Assembly: GCA_030698405.1 (NCBI GenBank)
Contig: JAUYMU010000064.1
Location: 1-43,243 of the forward strand
DNA length: 43,243 nucleotides
DNA from: Bacteroidota bacterium
GTDB taxonomy: Bacteria > Bacteroidota > Bacteroidia > Bacteroidales > Prolixibacteraceae
Direction of reading: 5' to 3'
The notes under the pieces are model-generated. The model saw only the letters and a list, made by a program, of their open reading frames with translations, had not been told where the DNA came from and did not search any database. Positions 15,590 through 23,920 of this stretch are shown here, piece by piece (the stretch's first letter is position 1; the number at the start of each line of letters is the position of its first letter). The translations under genes were made by a program, and so were the position numbers.

Positions 15590-16822
15590 CTAACCGAAGA
15601 ATTTATTCTGAAAAAAGTGAATGGCAATAAACCCGAAAATACCGCTGACAGCCACTATTCCCAAATCGGGCACATGATTTTTAAATTTGACTTTTCGCCT
15701 GTAAAGCCAGATGAAATGAAATGCCATTAATAGTAAATTGAGGAAAATCCAGTTCAATCCTTTTGAAGGAGTGAAATAAAACCGGATAAATTTGCTGTTA
15801 TCGCTGGTCATAGAAAGCTGTGCAGGAAAAAGCGATGCAAATATTTTGCCTTCTGTCTGATCTTCTTTCAGTTTCCAGTTTTCAGTATAGGTATTTACAA
15901 CCTGATAATCAGGACTCAATGCAATAGCTTTAATGTGATCTTCGGCTTCAATAATGACCGTATAATTAAACAAATCACCAAATATTTTCAGGTCGCAATT
16001 TGATGCATCAAATCCATCAACCGGCCATTTAATCAGTTTATAATCATCCTGTGTCAGAATATAAATTTCGTTTTTATCTGAAAACAGGTAGGCGTAAAAG
16101 TCCTTGTTTTTAAAGTCAACACAACTTATGTGCCTGAATTTCAAACCATCCGGAACATCAATTTCCTTTACATACGGAAACCCTTTGATCATTTTCAGAT
16201 GAAAAAGCTGATCTTTTGAGTCGATGATCAGGTAACCTTCATCGATTGATTTTCGTGGAGTTGCCAGTCCGGAAATCTTTTTCGCCGGAAAAGAAAAACC
16301 ATTCTGGTACAAGGCCGCTGAAAATAGTTGACTTTTTTCTTCCAGAACCTTGTTGGTGGCAGCTTCAATAAAATCAATCCTCCATGTAATCCTGAAAAAA
16401 TCGTCAGGTAAATCAATCTTTGTTCGTCCGGATTGGGATTCAAACAATGGATATAATTCAGGAAAAGGAGCATCAATCTCGCTGGCTTTCAGGCGAAAAA
16501 ATGATTTTGCCTTAGAGATAGTGCGCATATCAAGCGCCATTCCTATGATTGAATCAGGCCATGACCCGGAAGTAATTAGTTGCTTTTCAAACATCAACGG
16601 GAGCTTTTTTTCGTACTCCTCACGGGTAAATTGGTTTCCTTTGGTGTCTTCCCAGGTTTTTTCGCTGATGCGATGAATCATAAAATCATCGTTGATGCAA
16701 CTGTACAGAATAAATGGCTTTCTGACGGGTTTCTCGAAGGCCATCCAATACAATTTTGGAAGAATGATGGCCAATGTAAGGATGGCAATAAATACCAATA
16801 AAAATCTGCTGATTTTTTCCAT
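15590..16822 (-). CDS. DUF4857-like membrane protein, ABC transporter accessory
   Basis: A 410-residue protein with an N-terminal membrane helix (about residues 5-25; FLLVFIAILTLAIILPKLYWM), a large extracytoplasmic region (about 30-345) rich in beta-strand-like segments, and two C-terminal helices (about 350-370 and 385-405). The layout and context fit DUF4857, a family of unknown function found next to an ABC ATPase and a permease in Bacteroidota; the assignment is from memory. The ATG at 16822 lies one base after the permease stop, so an upstream TTG at 16870 is unlikely. It is last in the seven-gene operon. A role as transporter subunit or sensor is inference. Confidence 0.65.
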   Translation of the reverse strand: MEKISRFLLVFIAILTLAIILPKLYWMAFEKPVRKPFILYSCINDDFMIHRISEKTWEDTKGNQFTREEYEKKLPLMFEKQLITSGSWPDSIIGMALDMRTISKAKSFFRLKASEIDAPFPELYPLFESQSGRTKIDLPDDFFRITWRIDFIEAATNKVLEEKSQLFSAALYQNGFSFPAKKISGLATPRKSIDEGYLIIDSKDQLFHLKMIKGFPYVKEIDVPDGLKFRHISCVDFKNKDFYAYLFSDKNEIYILTQDDYKLIKWPVDGFDASNCDLKIFGDLFNYTVIIEAEDHIKAIALSPDYQVVNTYTENWKLKEDQTEGKIFASLFPAQLSMTSDNSKFIRFYFTPSKGLNWIFLNLLLMAFHFIWLYRRKVKFKNHVPDLGIVAVSGIFGFIAIHFFQNKFFG

Positions 16823-16823
16823 C

Positions 16824-17492
16824 TTACATTTCCCCCTTTCTGAACCTGTGCGCTGAAAATAATAGCGCAATACTTAAAAAAGCGGTCACTAAAAACAATC
16901 CGGTGTTGGCAGACCCATAAGCTGAGGTAACCGCCGATGTGAAATAAATGGTCAGAAAAAAACCACCAACCAAAGAATAAAATAAACGGAATTTCCAGGC
17001 AGGCTCCAAAACAATCAACGCAACAAGAAAGTAGGCTGAAAATCCGGCAAGAAACCACGGAAAAATTGAAATTACGCTATCGGTCACCATCTGAACCGGG
17101 AAAAAAATCAGGCTAAAAACAGCAAACAATCCGAAGAAAATCAAAAATGATAGCAGCAAACTGACCGCCCCAAAAGTATGCATCATCAGTAATATTTTAT
17201 TTTCACCCATAGGAAGATGAAAAGTAAGCTTGATCCGTTTGTTGACCGTTTCAGGAAAATACTGGGCAATGGCAATGGTCAATCCGCCCACCAGCGGGAC
17301 ATATTTTAACGGACTAAAAAACTGATGCCCCATGAATAGAACACTGTTCCAAATATTTTTTCCTCCTGAAAAAGCAAACCCATGCTTCACGGTGAGAAAC
17401 AGATAGCCGATACCCAGAATTCCGAGCAAGGTGTATCCGATCAGGAACCACCTGATTTTTAACCATTCTTTATAAACAACCGATTTCCACAT
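16824..17492 (-). CDS. ABC transporter permease-like membrane protein
   Basis: A 222-residue protein with about six predicted membrane helices (first near 15-33, then around 60-80, 105-130, 140-162, 165-185 and 190-210). The opening MWKSVVYKEWLKIRWF resembles ABC-2-type permeases, whose first segment precedes a KE-W motif. It sits between an ATPase gene (3 bases upstream) and the DUF4857 gene (1 base downstream), which argues for one transporter complex. The substrate and direction are unknown. ATG at 17492. Confidence 0.7.
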   Translation of the reverse strand: MWKSVVYKEWLKIRWFLIGYTLLGILGIGYLFLTVKHGFAFSGGKNIWNSVLFMGHQFFSPLKYVPLVGGLTIAIAQYFPETVNKRIKLTFHLPMGENKILLMMHTFGAVSLLLSFLIFFGLFAVFSLIFFPVQMVTDSVISIFPWFLAGFSAYFLVALIVLEPAWKFRLFYSLVGGFFLTIYFTSAVTSAYGSANTGLFLVTAFLSIALLFSAHRFRKGEM

Positions 17493-17495
17493 CCT

Positions 17496-18383
17496 CTAAT
17501 ATTTTCCGGTTAAACCAATAAATGCGTCTTCAAGCCCCATTTTAACCTGCGCGAAATTACTGACTGTGATATTGTTATCATCCAAATATTTCTTCACAAT
17601 ACTTTCAGATGAGTAAGTATATAACTCGATCTTGTTTTTTACTTTGTCAAGATTTACCACAAAAGATGCTTTTTTGAGATCCGCTTTGTCATTTTCAAGC
17701 ACAAAATCGAAACGCTTGAAACTTCCCATAAATTCGTTCACCGAAGTCTGCGCCAGAACTCCGTTAAAATCAAGAATCAGCATGTCGTCAATCAGGCGTT
17801 CCATGTCCTGAATAATGTGCGAGGTGGTGAATATGGTTTTGTTTTCGGCTTTGGCATATTCGCGCAGGTAGTCGATAAACAAACGGCGGTATCCCGGATC
17901 GAGCCCCATCGAGAAATCGTCGAGAATCAAAAGGTCGGGATCCTGCGCCAGAATAAGTCCCAAAGCTACCTGCGATCGCTGGCCGCACGACATGGTTGAG
18001 ATTTTTTGCGTCGGTGTAACATTCAGCTTCGACATCAGTTCCCAAAAAGGAGCAGGTTTCCAGTTCGGATAAAATCCGGAATAAAACTTTTCGATTTGGC
18101 GGATATTCATAAACGAATACTGAATGTGCCCTTCAATTAAAAATCCGATTCTCGCTTTGGTTTGGGGACTCAAATGCTGTGTATTTTCACCAAAAATGAG
18201 ACATTCGCCATTGCGGGGCTGCAGAAAACCGTTTAAAATATTGATGGTAGTTGTTTTGCCCGTTCCATTTTTGCCCAACAGTCCCAGAATACTTCCTTCG
18301 CTGACATGAAAATTCAGGTTTTCGTACACCAGTTTTCTACCGTAATAATGTGTAAGGTTGTTGCATTCAATCACATTGTTCAT
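17496..18383 (-). CDS. ABC transporter ATP-binding protein with unusual motifs
   Basis: The 295-residue protein has an N-terminal ABC ATPase domain (about 1-215) and an extra C-terminal domain of about 80 residues, as in ABC-2-type exporter ATPases. Walker A is GKNGTGKTT and the H-loop is TTSHIIQDME. The signature reads MSCGQRSQ instead of LSGGQ. Walker B reads LLILDDF, so the usual catalytic Glu after the Asp is another Asp. The D-loop GLDPG is intact. These changes could mean slow ATP turnover or a specialised subfamily. The gene is 10 bases after the DUF6850 gene and 3 bases before the permease, linking the transporter to the outer-membrane proteins. Confidence 0.88.
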   Translation of the reverse strand: MNNVIECNNLTHYYGRKLVYENLNFHVSEGSILGLLGKNGTGKTTTINILNGFLQPRNGECLIFGENTQHLSPQTKARIGFLIEGHIQYSFMNIRQIEKFYSGFYPNWKPAPFWELMSKLNVTPTQKISTMSCGQRSQVALGLILAQDPDLLILDDFSMGLDPGYRRLFIDYLREYAKAENKTIFTTSHIIQDMERLIDDMLILDFNGVLAQTSVNEFMGSFKRFDFVLENDKADLKKASFVVNLDKVKNKIELYTYSSESIVKKYLDDNNITVSNFAQVKMGLEDAFIGLTGKY

Positions 18384-18393
18384 GCCTGCTGTT

Positions 18394-19947
18394 TTAAAAA
18401 ATTAAACCTGTGCTAAAACTGAACAGGATGCTGTTGAGCCCACTAGCCGAATGATACCAGTCGAAATCAGTTTTTACGAAATACTTATCGAAAGTTTTTT
18501 TCAGCGGAACCTGATAAGCCAATGAAATTCCGGGCGAAAGATAACTTTCTGTCTGATAAATAAATTCTGGCCGGAAGATTTTTTTCACTATAAAATTCGC
18601 GTTTGTTAGATTTTGTTGGCCATCAAGATTGAACTGATAACTGAATTTCATTTCAGCCGAAAAACTTGCCACCGGAAGTGTAAATAATTTCAGGAAAGAT
18701 GTTGCAAGCATTAAATTTGAAAAGTTCTGATCGCTATTGGGCAAATAGTACTTTTCACCGAATGCCGAGTATTTCAGGTCTGCATTAAACAGTGATTTCA
18801 TCAGATTACTTTCATCCTTCACCATTAACTGATAGTTCAAAGCTGCGTTGGTTTGCAGTGAATAGTATTTTTGTTCTTCGCCATAAGTGATCCAACGTTC
18901 CAGATCTGTTGCGTTGACTTTCTCCAGACGCTGTATAAATTCCGTTCCCAGCCTGTTTCTAATTTGCAGGACTGCTTTCAGTTGGTGAACTTTCTCCCCT
19001 TGATCAATTGAAATCACATCGGTCAGGTTCCAGTCAATTCCGTCCAGCCGCGAGTCGTTTTTGACTGCTGCCCAGGTCGCGTTACTTCCTCTTCGCCCAT
19101 CATCGATGGTTTGAACAGAATAACTATAATCAGAGTGCAACAAATTGGATACATTGCCCGACATCCATTCAAACTGCATTCCTCCCCCAAACCGATGCCG
19201 CTGATACGAGCGATAAAAGGAACTTGAGGCATGATAACTGAAAACGCCCGGACCATGTATCTGAAACATCGTATGCTGAGCATTTTCTTGCACTACGGAA
19301 ATGTCAATATCTTCGTTGTAATATCCATAAGCGAGGTTTGCCCCAAGCTTAAAACGACCTGATTTATAGAGCAACCCGGGTGAAACAGTTGTTTGCAAAA
19401 CTTTGTTTTCAGGCCGCGGGTCGCGGTTTTGCGAGGCGGTTCCAACTTTATAGTCAAAACTTAAACCTAAATCAAGCTGGCTGTTTACAGGTGACGAAAT
19501 AATTCCGGTCAACTTAAAAAATTCCCGATCGTAGGTATCATTCCCGATTGTGTCAGTCAATAAATAGGGATAATTCATGACCGGATCGTTGGTGTTGCTG
19601 AAATTCAAGCCCTTTTCATAGCTTTTGCTGTAATTGAAAGATCCGTACAGATAAGTTTTATTGATCTTTCGAAAACTTTGCGAACCGAAGTCAAAAGATT
19701 GATCAGATTTCCCTTTAAAAACCGAATGAAAATCGCCGTCATTCAGGCTAAATCCAAGTTTTAGTTCTGCCGGAAATAGATGCAACATTTGCGATAAACC
19801 TGCTGCATTTCCCGACTTAAGCCAAGGGCTGCCTGCTTCAATTAGCTTAAATGTCAACAAATTAGCTGGCTTTACAACATCCGGATCCGCTGCACTGGCA
19901 ATCAGGCAAATCTGAAAAAGCAATATAGCGGCAAAACTTTTATTCAT
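18394..19947 (-). CDS. DUF6850-like outer-membrane beta-barrel protein
   Basis: A 517-residue protein with a signal peptide (MNKSFAAILLFQICLIASA) and then alternating strands with aromatic girdle residues ending in SILFSFSTGLIF, as in outer-membrane barrels. It resembles the DUF6850 family (from memory), found beside DUF4876 and TonB-receptor genes. The ATG at 19947 lies 8 bases inside the end of the DUF4876 gene, so the two are translationally coupled; an ATG at 19971 is an alternative. No plug domain or TonB box was seen. A role as a pore or receptor partner is inferred. Confidence 0.65.
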   Translation of the reverse strand: MNKSFAAILLFQICLIASAADPDVVKPANLLTFKLIEAGSPWLKSGNAAGLSQMLHLFPAELKLGFSLNDGDFHSVFKGKSDQSFDFGSQSFRKINKTYLYGSFNYSKSYEKGLNFSNTNDPVMNYPYLLTDTIGNDTYDREFFKLTGIISSPVNSQLDLGLSFDYKVGTASQNRDPRPENKVLQTTVSPGLLYKSGRFKLGANLAYGYYNEDIDISVVQENAQHTMFQIHGPGVFSYHASSSFYRSYQRHRFGGGMQFEWMSGNVSNLLHSDYSYSVQTIDDGRRGSNATWAAVKNDSRLDGIDWNLTDVISIDQGEKVHQLKAVLQIRNRLGTEFIQRLEKVNATDLERWITYGEEQKYYSLQTNAALNYQLMVKDESNLMKSLFNADLKYSAFGEKYYLPNSDQNFSNLMLATSFLKLFTLPVASFSAEMKFSYQFNLDGQQNLTNANFIVKKIFRPEFIYQTESYLSPGISLAYQVPLKKTFDKYFVKTDFDWYHSASGLNSILFSFSTGLIF

Positions 19948-21124
19948 ATATTTTAGGTCGGGGATCAACATCTTTCAAAAAGTCTTCGGTCGAGTTGTTT
20001 GTATCCTGATAAACCACCCGGCCATTTGCAATTTCTTTTATTTTCCGGCGAATACATTTTCCTGAACCTGAACCCGACGCAACATAAGTATAGCCTGCAT
20101 CCAATTCAGGAGGAAACCGTTTGTAAATGGCATGAGCTTCACTAATGACGACTTCCACCGCATCGAGCACATATTCATTTGCAATTTTCACAAAATAAGT
20201 GTTATTCGAACCTGAAGCCGATGCCTTTGAAACCAGATTTTTGTTGATGTATGTCTTACGTTCTTCGTTGGTTTTGCCGGGAATTTTTGCAATTGCAAAC
20301 GCACTTCCTCCCCGAACATGAAACACAACATCATTGCCCCTGAAAACAAATAAATCTTCAATCAAATTTGGAACTGCCGGAGAATCAAGATCAGCCTCCG
20401 GTTGTTTGAGAACATAAAATTCGCAATCAGCATTGCCCAAGTTTACCGGACTCAAAGGATTTCCGTTTGAATCGTCCCTGTGATTGATTCCATCCTGGGC
20501 CAGAAGGATGCTTTTTCCGGGCAATACCGGAACCTGCTTCCCGTTACCGGGAATGGTCCAAATCATCTTTACCACAATCGAGTCCTTCATATTCACCCAG
20601 AAATTATCTCCGGTTGCATACGATTCATGTTCCAACACCGAAATTCCGTCAGCATACTGAATTTCGGGAGTATTGTTGAATATCTCGAGGTACTGGTCGG
20701 CTGAATATGGTTTACCCGCAGGAGTGGTACTTCCGCTGTAATATATTTCTTTAATCACAAAAACACTTGAACTACTGCCATTTATCTTAATAGAGTCAAT
20801 TACATTACCAAATACTTCGATGTTTTTCAAGCCATTATAGTAATACATTTTGCCTTCTGAACTAAATGAATGAGAAACTGTAATGCTGTAAAAACCAGGC
20901 TCAACCGATGAAAACTGAATTTTCCCGTCCGTATCAGTAACGGCCTCAATAGCATAACTTTTTAGCTGATTAAAAAAATATACTTTGGCTCCATTTCTCT
21001 GTTCCTGAGGAAAATCAGGACCAAAGTCAATTGTCAGGATTACCTGATAGTTATGGTAATCCGGCTCTTTGAGACATGAAACAAAGAGAAACAACAGTGA
21101 AGTGATCAAGAGTGCTTTCTTCAT
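19940..21124 (-). CDS. DUF4876-like surface lipoprotein
   Basis: A 394-residue lipoprotein (MKKALLITSLLFLFVSC, lipid-modified Cys at residue 17). An Ig-like/carboxypeptidase-regulatory-type domain spans about 25-120 (ILTIDFG, GFYSITVSHSF). It is followed by a region resembling lamin-tail domains (VIKEIYYSGST, SADQYLEIFNNT) that fits DUF4876. The end is SGSGSGKCIRRKI...NGRVVYQDTNNSTEDF, similar to the tails of such surface proteins. It starts two bases after the TonB-receptor stop. In Bacteroidota, a lipoprotein encoded next to a TonB receptor is often its surface-exposed substrate-binding partner; that role is inferred. Confidence 0.7.
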   Translation of the reverse strand: MKKALLITSLLFLFVSCLKEPDYHNYQVILTIDFGPDFPQEQRNGAKVYFFNQLKSYAIEAVTDTDGKIQFSSVEPGFYSITVSHSFSSEGKMYYYNGLKNIEVFGNVIDSIKINGSSSSVFVIKEIYYSGSTTPAGKPYSADQYLEIFNNTPEIQYADGISVLEHESYATGDNFWVNMKDSIVVKMIWTIPGNGKQVPVLPGKSILLAQDGINHRDDSNGNPLSPVNLGNADCEFYVLKQPEADLDSPAVPNLIEDLFVFRGNDVVFHVRGGSAFAIAKIPGKTNEERKTYINKNLVSKASASGSNNTYFVKIANEYVLDAVEVVISEAHAIYKRFPPELDAGYTYVASGSGSGKCIRRKIKEIANGRVVYQDTNNSTEDFLKDVDPRPKIYE

Positions 21125-21126
21125 GT

Positions 21127-23856
21127 TTACAACATTATTTTGATTTCAGCCCCGAAATATACCGAAGGATTTCTTCTTGTAAACGAACCCGACCTTTTAT
21201 ATTCATATTCAGGACGATAATTGACTGAATTATTCACATATAAACTTAATTTGACCTTGTCGTAAATTTCTTTTGATAATCGAAAATTTGTCTGAAATAA
21301 TGGCGACATGACTTCCTTCAGGTAATAATTCTGGCTTTTTAGGTCAACAAAACGGATATAATCAGGGTTTGTCCTCATTTCAGGAGTAAATGCTTTTGTG
21401 CTTCCGTCAGCATAAATGAGGTACATCGGAGCTTTATCATATTCCGGAAAGTAATAACTATCGCACCAAATCGTCTGCAGCGTGGTTGACAAAATCAGGC
21501 GTAACTTTGGTATTTGGGTCACCATGCGTAAATTGGTATTGAGCCGCTCACTGATTTTACTTTCACCTGCCTGATAAATACCTACATACAAATATGGATT
21601 TGCCGTGGCGCTCAATGGCTGATATTGATATGGAACAGTGCTGCCAATGCGTTTTGTGCGCAACCATGCCCCATCGAGCGAAAACGAAGTATAAAGCGAA
21701 TTGATTTTCCCGAAGTCGAAACCGAACTCGACCCCGGATTTTTGAGTTTCCTGATTATTGACCGGCATCCGGTATGAAACCGGAGCAATCGATGGTATTT
21801 TGGCAAGCGTATTCGGATCAGGTTTGGTTCCTGTGGGTATGTTGTCGGTTTGATATCGGTTGAAATCGATGAATAAATAATTTCTCGCAAAGTCAAATCC
21901 ATTGGTAAAGTTTTCTTTGAAAACAGTAATAAATCCGTTTGCCTTTTTAATCTTGAAAACCAGACTGGCTTCCATTTTCAGGTTTTCAGAAGGTTTTAAT
22001 TCAGCGTTTGTAGCTTCGTAAATGCGGGTATTGATAATGGATGAATTATACTCCGGATTTCCCACATAGTAGTTCAAAGCGCTTAAATCGAAGTAAGCTT
22101 TGTCGGGGTACAAATACAGCAGCGATGGCGATTTAAAGGTTTTACCGATTCCAAAACTGACGCCCATTTTATCGAAAATCCGGTTATTTTTTCGGGAAAG
22201 AAACGAATATTGGGCATTGAACCGGGGTTCAGCATAAAATCCAAGCCCGCTTTTAAACATTCCTGAAGATTGAAAATTATTCAGCCTGAAACCTGCCTGC
22301 ACATCCAAAAATGTTTTTCCAAAGGTCAGGAACAACCTATCTTCCAGATAAACCGAATAATTTTGAAGTGCCGGAATGTCTTTGTATTTTCTGGGGCGTA
22401 GGGTATAAGTCGATATAAAAGGAGGATTGTTCACGTCATAAATTTGTCCATCGCCGTAATTAGCATTCAGGCGGTAATCAAATCCGTAGCGTATTTTATT
22501 GGTGATACCGTTCTGAAAATTGATGAATTTATTGGCAGTAATCTGACCAAAAACACTTACAGGCTTGCCATCGACGACATAGCCGGTAAATTGTTCGGAA
22601 GGCAGAAATACTCCCGGATTCTCGCCTTCCGTCAACGAAGTAGAGATCGTCTGTATCCCGCTGGTCGATCTATATTTTTCCTCGCTGCTTTTTTGGTGGG
22701 TGTATGATACTGAAAACGAATAATCGAGGTTTGTCAGCAACCTAAGTTCCGGAGACCATTTTCCATACATATTGAAACGCAATCCCCGGTCTTTCGACAA
22801 AATCCTCTCGTTGGCAACCATTGCATCGGGGTCGGTTTTAAAGTCATCAATGGTTTCATAATAACTAACTTTTGCATGGTATGTCAAGGGGATTTTTTGA
22901 GGATCGAATATTTTCGAGAAGCCAACTTCGGCCGTCAGGCGGTTAAAACCATTGTACTTGCTCCGGATATCATCAAATGCCTGCAAATAATCGAAGTTGA
23001 AATTTACATTGCTGCGTATTGATTTCAGGCTTAAACCTTTACCGAAAGTTAATTGCTTTATTTTCGGATCGGTTTTAAGTTTCACCTCAAAAGGAGTATA
23101 TCCGGCTTTTGTTTTAATGAGAACAACTCCTGAAGTCAGGTCTCCAAAAGTTACCGAAGGAATCCCTTTGATGACTTCAACCGACTCGATATTATCGGTC
23201 GATATTTGTCGCAGATCGATGCCGGAGCCAGCCACTGTACTGAAATTATTGTCTGATTTTGAAGTTGCATAAGTTTGCAGATTGGCATCGTTTGATAGAG
23301 GGGCTCCATCAACAAAAATTGCAGTTCCCATCGCACTGTTGTCATCAGCCCCAATTTCGCGGATTGAAATTCGCTGTGCTGAACGCAGATCAGGATTGGC
23401 AGAAATATTTCCGGGGAGTAGTTGCATCACATCAGCCAGACTTGTCGGTTGCACATGTTCAATGGCCGCATTCCCGATGATTGAAGAAGTACCAAGCCCG
23501 TTATCGTTTTTTGACAAAACAGTTATTTCATCCATATCATACGAAATCGGGATCAGGTTTATTTCGAAATTTGATTTGGACAAAAGTGAGGATTCAAATC
23601 TCTTTGAATAAGTTTCGAACCCTAAACACTGAACTTCGATGGTGAAAAATGGAATATTAAACAACTTTACAAAGAAAAATCCGAGTTCGTCGGATGAGGT
23701 CCACGAATCGGTCTCCTGAATATAAATCGAGGCAAAGCTTACAGGTTCTCCAGTTTTTTTACTTATCAATTTCCCCCGAATTTCTTGCGAATACTGAGCG
23801 AAAATCCCTGAGGCCAAAGTAAATAACCAAAAACAGGCGACAATCCTTTTCAACAT
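21127..23856 (-). CDS. TonB-dependent outer-membrane receptor
   Basis: A 909-residue receptor with a signal peptide (MLKRIVACFWLFTLASGIFAQ), a carboxypeptidase-regulatory-like domain (about 25-105; IRGKLISKKTGEPVSFASI), a plug (about 110-240; DVMQLLPGN, RISIREIG, IESVEVIKGIPSVTFGDLTSGV) and a large barrel. The receptor energises uptake of a bulky ligand through TonB. The ligand is not visible from sequence. It is not clearly a SusC, because a SusD partner is absent. The ATG at 23856 gives a proper signal peptide; an ATG at 23904 would add 16 residues. It sits between the T9SS-exported protein gene and the DUF4876 gene. Confidence 0.9.
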   Translation of the reverse strand: MLKRIVACFWLFTLASGIFAQYSQEIRGKLISKKTGEPVSFASIYIQETDSWTSSDELGFFFVKLFNIPFFTIEVQCLGFETYSKRFESSLLSKSNFEINLIPISYDMDEITVLSKNDNGLGTSSIIGNAAIEHVQPTSLADVMQLLPGNISANPDLRSAQRISIREIGADDNSAMGTAIFVDGAPLSNDANLQTYATSKSDNNFSTVAGSGIDLRQISTDNIESVEVIKGIPSVTFGDLTSGVVLIKTKAGYTPFEVKLKTDPKIKQLTFGKGLSLKSIRSNVNFNFDYLQAFDDIRSKYNGFNRLTAEVGFSKIFDPQKIPLTYHAKVSYYETIDDFKTDPDAMVANERILSKDRGLRFNMYGKWSPELRLLTNLDYSFSVSYTHQKSSEEKYRSTSGIQTISTSLTEGENPGVFLPSEQFTGYVVDGKPVSVFGQITANKFINFQNGITNKIRYGFDYRLNANYGDGQIYDVNNPPFISTYTLRPRKYKDIPALQNYSVYLEDRLFLTFGKTFLDVQAGFRLNNFQSSGMFKSGLGFYAEPRFNAQYSFLSRKNNRIFDKMGVSFGIGKTFKSPSLLYLYPDKAYFDLSALNYYVGNPEYNSSIINTRIYEATNAELKPSENLKMEASLVFKIKKANGFITVFKENFTNGFDFARNYLFIDFNRYQTDNIPTGTKPDPNTLAKIPSIAPVSYRMPVNNQETQKSGVEFGFDFGKINSLYTSFSLDGAWLRTKRIGSTVPYQYQPLSATANPYLYVGIYQAGESKISERLNTNLRMVTQIPKLRLILSTTLQTIWCDSYYFPEYDKAPMYLIYADGSTKAFTPEMRTNPDYIRFVDLKSQNYYLKEVMSPLFQTNFRLSKEIYDKVKLSLYVNNSVNYRPEYEYKRSGSFTRRNPSVYFGAEIKIML

Positions 23857-23920
23857 AGAAACAGTATCTGATTTTTCGGACAGCATAATGCATGGTAGTG
23901 ACATTCAGCTCCCGAAAATA

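Noticed and set aside
21127-23856. SusC of a SusC/SusD polysaccharide locus
   Set aside because: No SusD-like gene, glycoside hydrolase or hybrid sensor accompanies it; the partner genes are DUF4876 and DUF6850 types.
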